Source: Amblyomma americanum | Taxonomy: Eukaryota; Arthropoda; Arachnida; Ixodida; Ixodidae | Length of the DNA stretch: 64,000 nucleotides | Direction of reading: 5' to 3' | NCBI RefSeq assembly: GCF_052857255.1 | Contig: NW_027526727.1 | Span: 1-64,000 of the forward strand | Part shown: piece after piece, positions 25,401-39,600 of the stretch | Position numbering within the stretch: position 1 is the stretch's first letter | Layout: each line of letters opens with the position of its first letter | The notes under the pieces: generated by a model | What the model saw: only the letters and a program-made list of their open reading frames with translations | Database searches by the model: none | What the model was told of the DNA's origin: nothing | Position numbers and translations under genes: made by a program

Positions 25401-27300
25401 TGCGCGAAAAGCATGTATTTCTGCTTAATACAGCGAAACAAGCTGTTTTAGACCGAAACGAGCTAAATCACAACACATCGGTTTTACAATTGTTCCTCTG
25501 ATACGCGTCTAAACTTTTTCTCTTATAACTGCGCGAAAAGCATGTATTCGTGCTTAATACAGCGAAACAAGCTGTTTTAGACCGAAACGAGCTAAATCAC
25601 AACACATCGGTTTTACAATTGTTCCTCTGATACGCTTCTAAACTTTTTCTCTTATAACTGCGCGAAAAGCATGTATTCGTGCTTAATACAGCGAAACAAG
25701 CTGTTTTAGACCGAAACGAGCTAAATCACAACACATCGGTTTTACAAGTGTTCCTCTGATACGCGTCAAAACTTTTTCTCTTATAACTGCGCGAAAAGCA
25801 TGTATTCGTGCTTAATACAACGAAACAAGCTGTTTTAGACCAAAACGACCTAAATCTGAACACATCGGTTTTCCAAGTGTCCATGTGATACGCGTCAAAA
25901 CTTTTTCCCTTATAACTGCGCGAAAAGCATGTATTCGTGCTTAATACAACGAAACAAGCTGTTTCAGACCGAAACGAGCTAAATCTAACACATCGGTTTT
26001 ACAAGTGTTCCTCTGATACGCGTCAAAACTTTTTCTCTTATAACTGCGCGAAAAGCATGTATTCTTGCTTAATACAGCGAAACAAGCTGTTTTAGACCGA
26101 AATGAGCTAAATCACCACACATCGGTTTTACAAGTGTTCCTCTGATACGCGTCAAAACTTTTTCTTTTATAACTGCGCGAAAAGCATGTATTCTTGCTTA
26201 ATACAGCGAATCAAGCTGTTTTAGACCGAAACAAGCTAAATCACAACACATCGGTATTGCAAGTGTTCCACGTGATACTCGTCAAAACTTTTTCTCTTAT
26301 AACTGCGCGAAAAGAGTGTATTCTTGCTTAGTCCAACGAAACAAGCTGTTTTAGACCGAAACGAGGTAAATCTGAACACATCGGTTTTACAAGTGTCCTT
26401 GTGACAAGCCCTTAAAACTTTTTCTCTTATAACTGCGCGAAAAGCATGTATTCCTGCTTAATACAGCGAAACAAGCTGTTTTAGACCAAAACGAGCTAAA
26501 TCACAACACATCGGTTTTACAAGTGTTCCTCTGATACGCGTCAAATTTTTTTCTCTTATAACTGCGCGAAAAGCATGTATTCTTGCTTAATACAGCGAAA
26601 CAAGCTGTTTTAGACCGAAACGAGCTAAATCACAACACATCGGTTTTACAAGTGTTCCTCTGATACGCGACAACTCTTTTTTCTCTTATAGCTGCGCGAA
26701 AAGCATGTATTCGTGCTTAGTCCAACGAAACAAGCTGTTTTAGACCGAAACGAGGTAAATCTGAACACATCGGTTTTACAAGTGTCCCTGTGACACGCCT
26801 TTAAAGCTTTTTCTCTTATCACTGCGCGAAAAGCATGTATTTCTGCTTAATACAGCGAAACAAGCTGTTTTAGACCGAAACGAGCTAAATCACAACACAT
26901 CGGTTTTACAATTGTTCCTCTGATACGCGTCTAAACTTTTTCTCTTATAACTGCGCGAAAAGCATGTATTCGTGCTTAATACAGCGAAACAAGCTGTTTT
27001 AGACCGAAACGAGCTAAATCACAACACATCGGTTTTACAAGTGTTCCTCTGATACGCGTCAAAACTTTTTCTCTTATAACTGCGCGAAAAGCATGTATTC
27101 GTGCTTAATACAACGAAACAAGCTGTTTTAGACCAAAACGACCTAAATCTGAACACATCGGTTTTCCAAGTGTCCATGTGATACGCGTCAAAACTTTTTC
27201 CCTTATAACTGCGCGAAAAGCATGTATTCGTGCTTAATACAACGAAACAAGCTGTTTCAGACCGAAACGAGCTAAATCTGAACACATCGGTTTTACAAGT
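19407..27300 (+). repeat. HOR-B domain: repeating 9-12 monomer unit
   Basis: The rare GTTTCAGACC variant recurs at 20659, 22082, 23245, 24798, 25961 and 27254. The intervals are 1423, 1163, 1553, 1163 and 1293 bp, which equal 11, 9, 12, 9 and 10 monomers. A full unit runs through a fixed series: ACACGTATCC or ATGAGCTAAATCACCACAC, GCGAATCAAGCTG, GGTATTGCAAG, CTTGTGACAAGCCC, CAAATTTTTTTC, GCGACAACTC, GACACGCCTTTAAAGC, ACAATTGTTCC, and AACGACCTAAATCTG with TTTTTCCCTTATAAC. Unit length varies by gain or loss of whole monomers. Confidence 0.9.
24281..24800 (+). repeat. Two-monomer tandem duplication with 2-base scar
   Basis: The AACGACCTAAATCTG monomer and its neighbour occur twice, at 24421 and 24681, 260 bp apart, inside the longest (12-monomer) HOR-B unit. 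At the join near 24535-24545 the sequence reads AAGCTGTGTTTTAGACC, two bases longer than AAGCTGTTTTAGACC in other monomers. The other five HOR-B units have only one copy of this pair. Confidence 0.85.
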
Positions 27301-28922
27301 GTTCCTCTGATACGCGTCAAAACTTTTTCTCTTATAACTGCGCGAAAAGCATGTATTCTTGCTTAATACAGCGAAACAAGCTGTTTTAAACCGAAACGAG
27401 CTAAATCACAACACATCGGTATTACAAGTGTTCCACGTGATACTCGTCAAAACTTTTTCTCTTATAACTGCGCGAAAAGCACGTATTCGTGCCTAACACA
27501 ACGAAACAAGCTGTTTTAGTCCGAAAAGAGTTAAACCTGAACACATCGGTTTTACAAGTGTTCCTCTGATACGCGTCAGAACTTTTTCTCTTATAACTGC
27601 GCGAAAAGCATGTATTCTTGCTTAATACAACGAAACAAGCTGTTTTAGACCGAAACGAGCCAAATCACAACACATCGGTATTACAAGTGTTCCACGTGAT
27701 ACTCGTCAAAACTTTTTCTCTTATAACTGCGCGAAAAGCATGTATTCGTGCTTAATACAACGAAACAAGCTGTTTTAGACCGAAATGAGCTAAATCACAA
27801 CACATCGGTTTTACAAGTGTCTCTCTAATAGGCGTCAAAACTTTTTCTTCTATAACTGCGCGTAAAGCATGTATTCGTGCTTAATACAACGAAACAAATT
27901 GTTTTAGACCGAAACGAGCTAAATCTGAACACATCGGTTTTACAAGTGTCCCTGTGACACGCGTCAAAACTTTTTCTCCTATAACTGCGCGAAAAGCATG
28001 TATTCATGCTTAATACAGCGAAACAAGCTGTTTTAGACCGAAACGAGCTAAATCACAACACAAAGGTTTTACAAGTGTTCCTCTAATACGCGTCAAAACT
28101 TTTTCTCTTAAAGCTGCGCGAAAAGCATGTATTCTTGCTTAATACTACGAAACAAGCTGTTTTAGACCGAAACGAGCTAAATCACAACACATCGGTTTTA
28201 CAAGTGTTCCTCTGATACGCGTCAAAACTTTTTCTCTTATAACTGCGCGAAAAGCATGTATTCTTGCTTAATACAGCGAAACAAGCTGTTTTAGACCGAA
28301 ACGAGCTAAATCACAAAACATCGGTATTACAAGTGTTCCACGTGATACTCGTCAAAACGTTTTCTCTTATAACTGCGCGAAAAGCATGTATTCGTGCTTA
28401 ATACAACGAAACATGTTGTTTTGAGACCGAAACGAGCTAAATCTGAACACTTCGGTTTTACAAGTATCCACGTGATACTCGTCAAAACTTTTTCTCTTAT
28501 AACTGCGCGAAAAGCATGTATTCTTGCTTAATACAACGAAACAAGCTGTTTTAGACCGAAACGAGCTAAATCACAACACATCGGTTTTACAGGTATCCAC
28601 GTGATACTCAAAACTTTCTCTCTTATAACTGCGCGAAAAGCATGTATTCTTGCTTAATACAACGAAACAAGCTGTTTTAGACCGAAACGAGCTAAATCTG
28701 AACACATCGGTTTTACAAGTATCCACGTGAAACTCGTCAAAACTTTTTCTTCTATAACTGCGCGTAAAGCATGTATTCGTGCTTAATACAACGAAACAAG
28801 TTGTTTTAGACCGAAACGAGCTAAATCTGAACACATCGGATTTACAAGTGTCTCTGATACGCGTCAAAACGTTTTCTTCTATAACTGCGCGTAAAGCATG
28901 TATTCGTGCTTAATACAACGAA
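27301..28922 (+). repeat. Transition block between HOR-B and HOR-C
   Basis: It begins with TTTTAAACCG and AAGCACGTATTCGTGCCTAAC monomers, then follows a series (AGGCGTCAAAAC, AAATTGTTTTAG, AACACAAAGG, TACTACG, AACATGTTGTTTTGAG) that recurs from about 39033 at offset 11,372. The same offset holds through the HOR-C marker (28923 and 40295), so the right half is a copy of the right end of HOR-C unit 3. AACACAAAGG, AAATTGTTTTAG and TACTACG also occur in the 14.5-19.4 kb duplication. Confidence 0.75.
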
Positions 28923-31900
28923 ACAAGCTCCTTTAGACCGAAACGAGCTAAATCTGAACACATCGGTTTTACAAGTGTTCCTCTGATACGCGTCAAAACT
29001 TTTTCTCTTATAACTGCGCGAAAAGCATGTATTCTTGCTTAATACAGCGAAACAAGCTGTTTTAGACCGAAACGAGCTAAATCACAACACATCGGTTTTA
29101 CAAGTGTTCCTCTGATACGCGTCAAAATTTTTTCTCTTATAACTGCGCGAAAAGCATGTATTCTTGCTTAATACAGCGAAACAAGCTGTTTTAGACCGAA
29201 ACGAGCTAAATCACAACACATCGGTTTTACAAGTGTTCCTCTGATACGCGTCAAAACTTTTTCTCGTATAACTGCGCGAAAAGCATGTATTCTTGCTTAA
29301 TACAACGAAACAAGCTGTTTTAGACCGAAACGAGCTAAATCACAACACATCGGTATTACAAGTGTTCCACGTGATACTCGTCAAAACTTTTTCTCTTTTA
29401 ACTGCGCGAAAAGCATGTATTCGTGCTTAATACAACGAAACAAGCTGTTTTTGACCGAAACGAGCTAAATCTGAACACATCGGTTTTACAAGTATCCACG
29501 TGATACTCGTCAAAACTTTTTCTCTTATAACTGCGCGAAAAGCATGTATTCTTGCTTAATACAACGAAACAAGCTGTTTTAGACCGAAACGAGCTAAATC
29601 ACAACACATCGGTTTTACAAGTGTCTCTCTAATACGCGTCAAAACTTTTTCTCTTATAACTGCGCGAAAAGCATGTATTCTTGCTTAATACAACGAAACA
29701 AGCTGTTTTAGACCGAAACGAGCTAAATCTGAACACATCGGTTTTACACGTATCCACGTGATACTCGTCAAAACTTTTTCTCTTATAACTGCGCGAAAAG
29801 CATGTATTCTTGCTTAATACAGCGAAACAAGCTGTTTTAGACCGAAATGAGCTAAATCACAACACATCGGTTTTACAAGTGTTCCTCTGATACGCGTCAA
29901 AACTTTTTCTTTTATAACTGCGCGAAAAGCATGTATTCTTGCTTAATACAGCGAATCAAGCTGTTTTAGACCGAAACAAGCTAAATCACAACACATCGGT
30001 ATTGCAAGTGTTCCACGTGATACTCGTCAAAACTTTTTCTCTTAAAACTGCGCGAAAAGCATGTATTCTTGCTTAGTCCAACGAAACAAGCTGTTTTAAA
30101 CCGAAACGAGGTAAATCTGAACACATCGGTTTTACAAGTGTCCTTGTGACAAGCCTTTAAAACTTTTTCTCTTAGAACTGCGCGAAAAGCATGTATTCCT
30201 GCTTAATACAGCGAAACAAGCTGTTTTAGACCAAAACGAGCTAAATCACAACACATCGGTTTTACAAGTGTTCCTCTGATACGCGACAACTCTTTTCTCT
30301 CTTATAGCTGCGCGAAAAGCATGTATTCGTGCTTAGTCCAACGAAACAAGCTGTTTTAGACCGAAACGAGGTAAATCTGAACACATCGGTTTTACAAGTG
30401 TCCCTGTGACACGCCTTTAAAGCTTTTTCTCTTATCACTGCGCGAAAAGCATGTATTTCTGCTTAATACAGCGAAACAAGCTGTTTTAGACCGAAACGAG
30501 CTAAATCACAACACATCGGTTTTACAATTGTTCCTCTGATACGCGTCTAAACTTTTTCTCTTATAACTGCGCGAAAAGCATGTATTCGTGCTTAATACAG
30601 CGAAACAAGCTGTTTTAGACCGAAACGAGCTAAATCACAACACATCGGTTTTACAAGTGTCTCTCTAATACGCGTCAAAACTTTTTCTCTTATAACTGCG
30701 CGAAAAGCATGTATTCTTGCTTAATACAACGAAACAAGCTGTTTTAGACCGAAACGAGCTAAATCTGAACACATCGGTTTTACACGTATCCACGTGATAC
30801 TCGTCAAAACTTTTTCTCTTATAACTGCGCGAAAAGCATGTATTCTTGCTTAATACAGCGAAACAAGCTGTTTTAGACCGAAATGAGCTAAATCACAACA
30901 TATCGGTTTTACAAGTGTTCCTCTGATACGCGTCAAAACTTTTTCTTTTATAACTGCGCGAAAAGCATGTATTCTTGCTTAATACAGCGAATCAAGCTGT
31001 TTTAGACCGAAACAAGCTAAATCACAACACATCGGTATTGCAAGTGTTCCACGTGATACTCGTCAAAACTTTTTCTCTTATAACTGCGCGAAAAGCATGT
31101 ATTCTTGCTTAGTCCAACGAAACAAGCTGTTTTAGACCGAAACGAGGTAAATCTGAACACATCGGTTTTACAAGTGTCCTTGTGACAAGCCTTTAAAACT
31201 TTTTCTCTTATAACTGCGCGAAAAGCATGTATTCCTGCTTAATACAGCGAAACAAGCTGTTTTAGACCGAAACGAGCTAAATCACAACACATCGGTTTTA
31301 CAATTGTTCCTCTGATACGCGTCTAAACTTTTTCTCTTATAACTGCGCGAAAAGCATGTATTCGTGCTTATTACAGCGAAACAAGCTGTTTTAGACCGAA
31401 ACGAGCTAAATCACAACACATCGGTTTTACAAGTGTTCCTCTGATACGCGTCAAATTTTTTTCTCTTATAACTGCGCGAAAAGCATGTATTCCTGCTTAA
31501 TACAGCGAAACAAGCTGTTTTAGACCGAAACGAGCTAAATCACAACACATCGGTTTTACAAGTGTTCCTCTGATACGCGACAACTCTTTTTTCTCTTATA
31601 GCTGCGCGAAAAGCATGTATTCGTGCTTAGTCCAACGAAACAAGCTGTTTTAGACCGAAACGAGGTAAATCTGAACACATCGGTTTTACAAGTGTCCCTG
31701 TGACACGCCTTTAAAGCTTTTTCTCTTAGCACTGCGCGAAAAGCATGTATTTCTGCTTAATACAGCGAAACAAGCTGTTTTAGACCGAAACGAGCTAAAT
31801 CACAACACATCGGTTTTACAATTGTTCCTCTGATACGCGTCTAAACTTTTTCTCTTATAACTGCGCGAAAAGCATGTATTCGTGCTTAATACAGCGAAAC

Positions 31901-32285
31901 AAGCTGTTTTAGACCGAAACGAGCTAAATCACAAAACATCGGTATTACAAGTGTTCCACGTGATACTCGTCAAAACGTTTTCTCTTATAACTGCGCGAAA
32001 AGCATGTATTCGTGCTTAATACAACGAAACATGTTGTTTTGAGACCGAAACGAGCTAAATCTGAACACTTCGGTTTTACAAGTATCCACGTGATACTCGT
32101 CAAAACTTTTTCTCTTATAACTGCGCGAAAAGCATGTATTCGTGCTTAATACAACGAAACAAGTTGTTTTAGACCGAAACGAGCTAAATCTGAACACATC
32201 GGATTTACAAGTGTCTCTGATACGCGTCAAAACGTTTTCTTCTATAACTGCGCGTAAAGCATGTATTCGTGCTTAATACAACGAA
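28923..32285 (+). repeat. HOR-C unit 1 (3,363 bp, 26 monomers)
   Basis: Bounded by successive ACAAGCTCCTTTAG markers. It contains CTCGTATAAC, CTCTTTTAAC with GCTGTTTTTGACC, then the HOR-B-type series twice, and ends with AACATGTTGTTTTGAG (32034). Only 252 bp separate that last marker from the next ACAAGCTCC, against about 507 bp in units 3 and 4, so two monomers are missing here, including the one with the 3-base deletion. Confidence 0.85.
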
Positions 32286-35200
32286 ACAAGCTCCTTTAGA
32301 CCGAAACGAGCTAAATCTGAACACATCGGTTTTACAAGTGTTCCTCTGATACGCGTCAAAACTTTTTCTCTTATAACTGCGCGAAAAGCATGTATTCTTG
32401 CTTAATACAGCGAAACAAGCTGTTTTAGACCGAAACGAGCTAAATCACAACACATCGGTTTTACAAGTGTTCCTCTGATACGCGTCAAAATTTTTTCTCT
32501 TATAACTGCGCGAAAAGCATGTATTCTTGCTTAATACAGCGAAACAAGCTGTTTTAGACCGAAACGAGCTAAATCACAACACATCGGTTTTACAAGTGTT
32601 CCTCTGATACGCGTCAAAACTTTTTCTCGTATAACTGCGCGAAAAGCATGTATTCTTGCTTAATACAACGAAACAAGCTGTTTTAGACCGAAACGAGCTA
32701 AATCACAACACATCGGTATTACAAGTGTTCCACGTGATACTCGTCAAAACTTTTTCTCTTTTAACTGCGCGAAAAGCATGTATTCGTGCTTAATACAACG
32801 AAACAAGCTGTTTTTGACCGAAACGAGCTAAATCTGAACACATCGGTTTTACAAGTATCCACGTGATACTCGTCAAAACTTTTTCTCTTATAACTGCGCG
32901 AAAAGCATGTATTCTTGCTTAATACAACGAAACAAGCTGTTTTAGACCGAAACGAGCTAAATCACAACACATCGGTTTTACAAGTGTCTCTCTAATACGC
33001 GTCAAAACTTTTTCTCTTATAACTGCGCGAAAAGCATGTATTCTTGCTTAATACAACGAAACAAGCTGTTTTAGACCGAAACGAGCTAAATCTGAACACA
33101 TCGGTTTTACACGTATCCACGTGATACTCGTCAAAACTTTTTCTCTTATAACTGCGCGAAAAGCATGTATTCTTGCTTAATACAGCGAAACAAGCTGTTT
33201 TAGACAGAAATGAGCTAAATCACAACACATCGGTTTTACAAGTGTTCCTCTGATACGCGTCAAAACTTTTTCTTTTATAACTGCGCGAAAAGCATGTATT
33301 CTTGCTTAATACAGCGAATCAAGCTGTTTTAGACCGAAACAAGCTAAATCACAACACATCGGTATTGCAAGTGTTCCACGTGATACTCGTCAAAACTTTT
33401 TCTCTTATAACTGCGCGAAAAGCATGTATTCTTGCTTAGTCCAACGAAACAAGCTGTTTTAAACCGAAACGAGGTAAATCTGAACACATCGGTTTTACAA
33501 GTGTCCTTGTGACAAGCCCTTAAAACTTTTTCTCTTATAACTGCGCGAAAAGCATGTATTCCTGCTTAATACAGCGAAACAAGCTGTTTTAGACCAAAAC
33601 GAGCTAAATCACAACACATCGGTTTTACAAGTGTTCCTCTGATACGCGACAACTCTTTTTTCTCTTATAGCTGCGCGAAAAGCATGTATTCGTGCTTAGT
33701 CCAACGAAACAAGCTGTTTTAGACCGAAACGAGGTAAATCTGAACACATCGGTTTTACAAGTGTCCCTGTGACACGCCTTTAAAGCTTTTTCTCTTATCA
33801 CTGCGCGAAAAGCATGTATTTCTGCTTAATACAGCGAAACAAGCTGTTTTAGACCGAAACGAGCTAAATCACAACACATCGGTTTTACAATTGTTCCTCT
33901 GATACGCGTCTAAACTTTTTCTCTTATAACTGCGCGAAAAGCATGTATTCGTGCTTAATACAGCGAAACAAGCTGTTTTAGACCGAAACGAGCTAAATCA
34001 CAACACATCGGTTTTACAAGTGTCTCTCTAATACGCGTCAAAACTTTTTCTCTTATAACTGCGCGAAAAGCATGTATTCTTGCTTAATACAACGAAACAA
34101 GCTGTTTTAGACCGAAACGAGCTAAATCTGAACACATCGGTTTTACACGTATCCACGTGATACTCGTCAAAACTTTTTCTCTTATAACTGCGCGAAAAGC
34201 ATGTATTCTTGCTTAATACAGCGAAACAAGCTGTTTTAGACCGAAATGAGCTAAATCACAAGACATCGGTTTTACAAGTGTTCCTCTGATACGCGTCAAA
34301 ACTTTTTCTTTTATAACTGCGCGAAAAGCATGTATTCTTGCTTAATACAGCGAATCAAGCTGTTTTAGACCGAAACAAGCTAAATCACAACACATCGGTA
34401 TTGCAAGTGTTCCACGTGATACTCGTCAAAACTTTTTCTCTTATAACTGCGCGAAAAGCATGTATTCTTGCTTAGTCCAACGAAACAAGCTGTTTTAGAC
34501 CGAAACGAGGTAAATCTGAACACATCGGTTTTACAAGTGTCCTTGTGACAAGCCTTTAAAACTTTTTCTCTTATAAATGCGCGAAAAGCATGTATTCCTG
34601 CTTAATACAGCGAAACAAGCTGTTTTAGACAGAAACGAGCTAAATCACAACACATCGGTTTTACAATTGTTCCTCTGATACGCGTCTAAACTTTTTCTCT
34701 TATAACTGCGCGAAAAGCATGTATTCGTGCTTAATACAGCGAAACAAGCTGTTTTAGACCGAAACGAGCTAAATAACAACACATCGGTTTTACAAGTGTC
34801 TCTCTAATACGCGTCAAAACTTTTTCTCTTATAACTGCGCGAAAAGCATGTATTCTTGCTTAATACAACGAAACAAGCTGTTTTAGACCGAAACGAGCTA
34901 AATCTGAACACATCGGTTTTACACGTATCCACGTGATACTCGTCAAAACTTTTTCTCTTATAACTGCGCGAAAAGCATGTATTCTTGCTTAATACAGCGA
35001 AACAAGCTGTTTTAGACCGAAATGAGCTAAATCACAACACATCGGTTTTACAAGTGTTCCTCTGATACGCGTCAAAACTTTTTCTTTTATAACTGCGCGA
35101 AAAGCATGTATTCTTGCTTAATACAGCGAATCAAGCTGTTTTAGACCGAAACAAGCTAAATCACAACACATCGGTATTGCAAGTGTTCCACGTGATACTC

Positions 35201-36677
35201 GTCAAAACTTTTTCTCTTATAACTGCGCGAAAAGCATGTATTCTTGCTTAGTCCAACGAAACAAGCTGTTTTAGACCGAAACGAGGTAAATCTGAACACA
35301 TCGGTTTTACAAGTGTCCTTGTGACAAGCCTTTAAAACTTTTTCTCTTATAACTGCGCGAAAAGCATGTATTCCTGCTTAATACAGCGAAACAAGCTGTT
35401 TTAGACCGAAACGAGCTAAATCACAACACATCGGTTTTACAATTGTTCCTCTGATACGCGTCTAAACTTTTTCTCTTATAACTGCGCGAAAAGCATGTAT
35501 TCGTGCTTAATACAGCGAAACAAGCTGTTTTAGACCGAAACGAGCTAAATCACAACACATCGGTTTTACAAGTGTTCCTCTGATACGCGTCAAATTTTTT
35601 TCTCTTATAACTGCGCGAAAAGCATGTATTCTTGCTTAATACAGCGAAACAAGCTGTTTTAGACCGAAACGAGCTAAATCACAACACATCGGTTTTACAA
35701 GTGTTCCTCTGATACGCGACAACTCTTTTTTCTCTTATAGCTGCGCGAAAAGCATGTATTCGTGCTTAGTCCAACGAAACAAGCTGTTTTAGACCGAAAC
35801 GAGGTAAATCTGAACACATCGGTTTTACAAGTGTCCCTGTGACACGCCTTTAAAGCTTTTTCTCTTAGCACTGCGCGAAAAGCATGTATTTCTGCTTAAT
35901 ACAGCGAAACAAGCTGTTTTAGACCGAAACGAGCTAAATCACAACACATCGGTTTTACAATTGTTCCTCTGATACGCGTCTAAACTTTTTCTCTTATAAC
36001 TGCGCGAAAAGCATGTATTCGTGCTTAATACAGCGAAACAAGCTGTTTTAGACCGAAACGAGCTAAATCACAAAACATCGGTATTACAAGTGTTCCACGT
36101 GATACTCGTCAAAACGTTTTCTCTTATAACTGCGCGAAAAGCATGTATTCGTGCTTAATACAACGAAACATGTTGTTTTGAGACCGAAACGAGCTAAATC
36201 TGAACACTTCGGTTTTACAAGTATCCACGTGATACTCGTCAAAACTTTTTCTCTTATAACTGCGCGAAAAGCATGTATTCTTGCTTAATACAACGAAACA
36301 AGCTGTTTTAGACCGAAACGAGCTAAATCACAACACATCGGTTTTACAAGTATCCACGTGATACTCAAAACTTTCTCTCTTATAACTGCGCGAAAAGCAT
36401 GTATTCTTGCCTAATACAACGAAACAAGCTGTTTTAGACCGAAACGAGCTAAATCTGAACACATCGGTTTTACAAGTATCCACGTGAAACTCGTCAAAAC
36501 TTTTTCTTCTATAACTGCGCGTAAAGCATGTATTCGTGCTTAATACAACGAAACAAGTTGTTTTAGACCGAAACGAGCTAAATCTGAACACATCGGATTT
36601 ACAAGTCTCTGATACGCGTCAAAACGTTTTCTTCTATAACTGCGCGTAAAGCATGTATTCGTGCTTAATACAACGAA
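32286..36677 (+). repeat. HOR-C unit 2 (4,392 bp, 34 monomers)
   Basis: Longest of the measured units. It carries the same opening as unit 1 and extra HOR-B-type monomers. Private variants shared with unit 3 include TTAGACAGAAATG (about 33203 and 37597) and CACAAGACATCGG (about 34260 and 38652), so units 2 and 3 look like direct duplicates. A 3-base loss (ACAAGTCTCTG at about 36601) distinguishes its last complete monomer. Confidence 0.85.
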
Positions 36678-39600
36678 ACAAGCTCCTTTAGACCGAAACG
36701 AGCTAAATCTGAACACATCGGTTTTACAAGTGTTCCTCTGATACGCGTCAAAACTTTTTCTCTTATAACTGCGCGAAAAGCATGTATTCTTGCTTAATAC
36801 AGCGAAACAAGCTGTTTTAGACCGAAACGAGCTAAATCACAACACATCGGTTTTACAAGTGTTCCTCTGATACGCGTCAAAATTTTTTCTCTTATAACTG
36901 CGCGAAAAGCATGTATTCTTGCTTAATACAGCGAAACAAGCTGTTTTAGACCGAAACGAGCTAAATCACAACACATCGGTTTTACAAGTGTTCCTCTGAT
37001 ACGCGTCAAAACTTTTTCTCGTATAACTGCGCGAAAAGCATGTATTCTTGCTTAATACAACGAAACAAGCTGTTTTAGACCGAAACGAGCTAAATCACAA
37101 CACATCGGTATTACAAGTGTTCCACGTGATACTCGTCAAAACTTTTTCTCTTTTAACTGCGCGAAAAGCATGTATTCGTGCTTAATACAACGAAACAAGC
37201 TGTTTTTGACCGAAACGAGCTAAATCTGAACACATCGGTTTTACAAGTATCCACGTGATACTCGTCAAAACTTTTTCTCTTATAACTGCGCGAAAAGCAT
37301 GTATTCTTGCTTAATACAACGAAACAAGCTGTTTTAGACCGAAACGAGCTAAATCACAACACATCGGTTTTACAAGTGTCTCTCTAATACGCGTCAAAAC
37401 TTTTTCTCTTATAACTGCGCGAAAAGCATGTATTCTTGCTTAATACAACGAAACAAGCTGTTTTAGACCGAAACGAGCTAAATCTGAACACATCGGTTTT
37501 ACACGTATCCACGTGATACTCGTCAAAACTTTTTCTCTTATAACTGCGCGAAAAGCATGTATTCTTGCTTAATACAGCGAAACAAGCTGTTTTAGACAGA
37601 AATGAGCTAAATCACAACACATCGGTTTTACAAGTGTTCCTCTGATACGCGTCAAAACTTTTTCTTTTATAACTGCGCGAAAAGCATGTATTCTTGCTTA
37701 ATACAGCGAATCAAGCTGTTTTAGACCGAAACAAGCTAAATCACAACACATCGGTATTGCAAGTGTTCCACGTGATACTCGTCAAAACTTTTTCTCTTAT
37801 AACTGCGCGAAAAGCATGTATTCTTGCTTAGTCCAACGAAACAAGCTGTTTTAAACCGAAACGAGGTAAATCTGAACACATCGGTTTTACAAGTGTCCTT
37901 GTGACAAGCCCTTAAAACTTTTTCTCTTATAACTGCGCGAAAAGCATGTATTCCTGCTTAATACAGCGAAACAAGCTGTTTTAGACCAAAACGAGCTAAA
38001 TCACAACACATCGGTTTTACAAGTGTTCCTCTGATACGCGACAACTCTTTTTTCTCTTATAGCTGCGCGAAAAGCATGTATTCGTGCTTAGTCCAACGAA
38101 ACAAGCTGTTTTAGACCGAAACGAGGTAAATCTGAACACATCGGTTTTACAAGTGTCCCTGTGACACGCCTTTAAAGCTTTTTCTCTTATCACTGCGCGA
38201 AAAGCATGTATTTCTGCTTAATACAGCGAAACAAGCTGTTTTAGACCGAAACGAGCTAAATCACAACACATCGGTTTTACAATTGTTCCTCTGATACGCG
38301 TCTAAACTTTTTCTCTTATAACTGCGCGAAAAGCATGTATTCGTGCTTAATACAGCGAAACAAGCTGTTTTAGACCGAAACGAGCTAAATCACAACACAT
38401 CGGTTTTACAAGTGTCTCTCTAATACGCGTCAAAACTTTTTCTCTTATAACTGCGCGAAAAGCATGTATTCTTGCTTAATACAACGAAACAAGCTGTTTT
38501 AGACCGAAACGAGCTAAATCTGAACACATCGGTTTTACACGTATCCACGTGATACTCGTCAAAACTTTTTCTCTTATAACTGCGCGAAAAGCATGTATTC
38601 TTGCTTAATACAGCGAAACAAGCTGTTTTAGACCGAAATGAGCTAAATCACAAGACATCGGTTTTACAAGTGTTCCTCTGATACGCGTCAAAACTTTTTC
38701 TTTTATAACTGCGCGAAAAGCATGTATTCTTGCTTAATACAGCGAATCAAGCTGTTTTAGACCGAAACAAGCTAAATCACAACACATCGGTATTGCAAGT
38801 GTTCCACGTGATACTCGTCAAAACTTTTTCTCTTATAACTGCGCGAAAAGCATGTATTCTTGCTTAGTCCAACGAAACAAGCTGTTTTAGACCGAAACGA
38901 GGTAAATCTGAACACATCGGTTTTACAAGTGTCCTTGTGACAAGCCTTTAAAACTTTTTCTCTTATAAATGCGCGAAAAGCATGTATTCCTGCTTAATAC
39001 AGCGAAACAAGCTGTTTTAGACAGAAACGAGCTAAATCACAACACATCGGTATTACAAGTGTTCCACGTGATACTCGTCAAAACTTTTTCTCTTATAACT
39101 GCGCGAAAAGCATGTATTCGTGCTTAATACAACGAAACAAGCTGTTTTAGACCGAAATGAGCTAAATCACAACACATCGGTTTTACAAGTGTCTCTCTAA
39201 TAGGCGTCAAAACTTTTTCTTCTATAACTGCGCGTAAAGCATGTATTCGTGCTTAATACAACGAAACAAATTGTTTTAGACCGAAACGAGCTAAATCTGA
39301 ACACATCGGTTTTACAAGTGTCCCTGTGACACGCGTCAAAACTTTTTCTCCTATAACTGCGCGAAAAGCATGTATTCATGCCTAATACAGCGAAACAAGC
39401 TGTTTTAGACCGAAACGAGCTAAATCACAACACAAAGGTTTTACAAGTGTTCCTCTAATACGCGTCAAAACTTTTTCTCTTATAACTGCGCGAAAAGCAT
39501 GTATTCTTGCTTAATACTACGAAACAAGCTGTTTTAGACCGAAACGAGCTAAATCACAACACATCGGTTTTACAAGTGTTCCTCTGATACGCGTCAAAAC

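Noticed and set aside
28400..28430. AACATGTTGTTTTGAG as an independent functional palindrome
   Set aside because: AACATGTT is a perfect palindrome, but it arises from one substitution in the AACAAGTTGTTTTGAG monomer and spread only with HOR-C copies.
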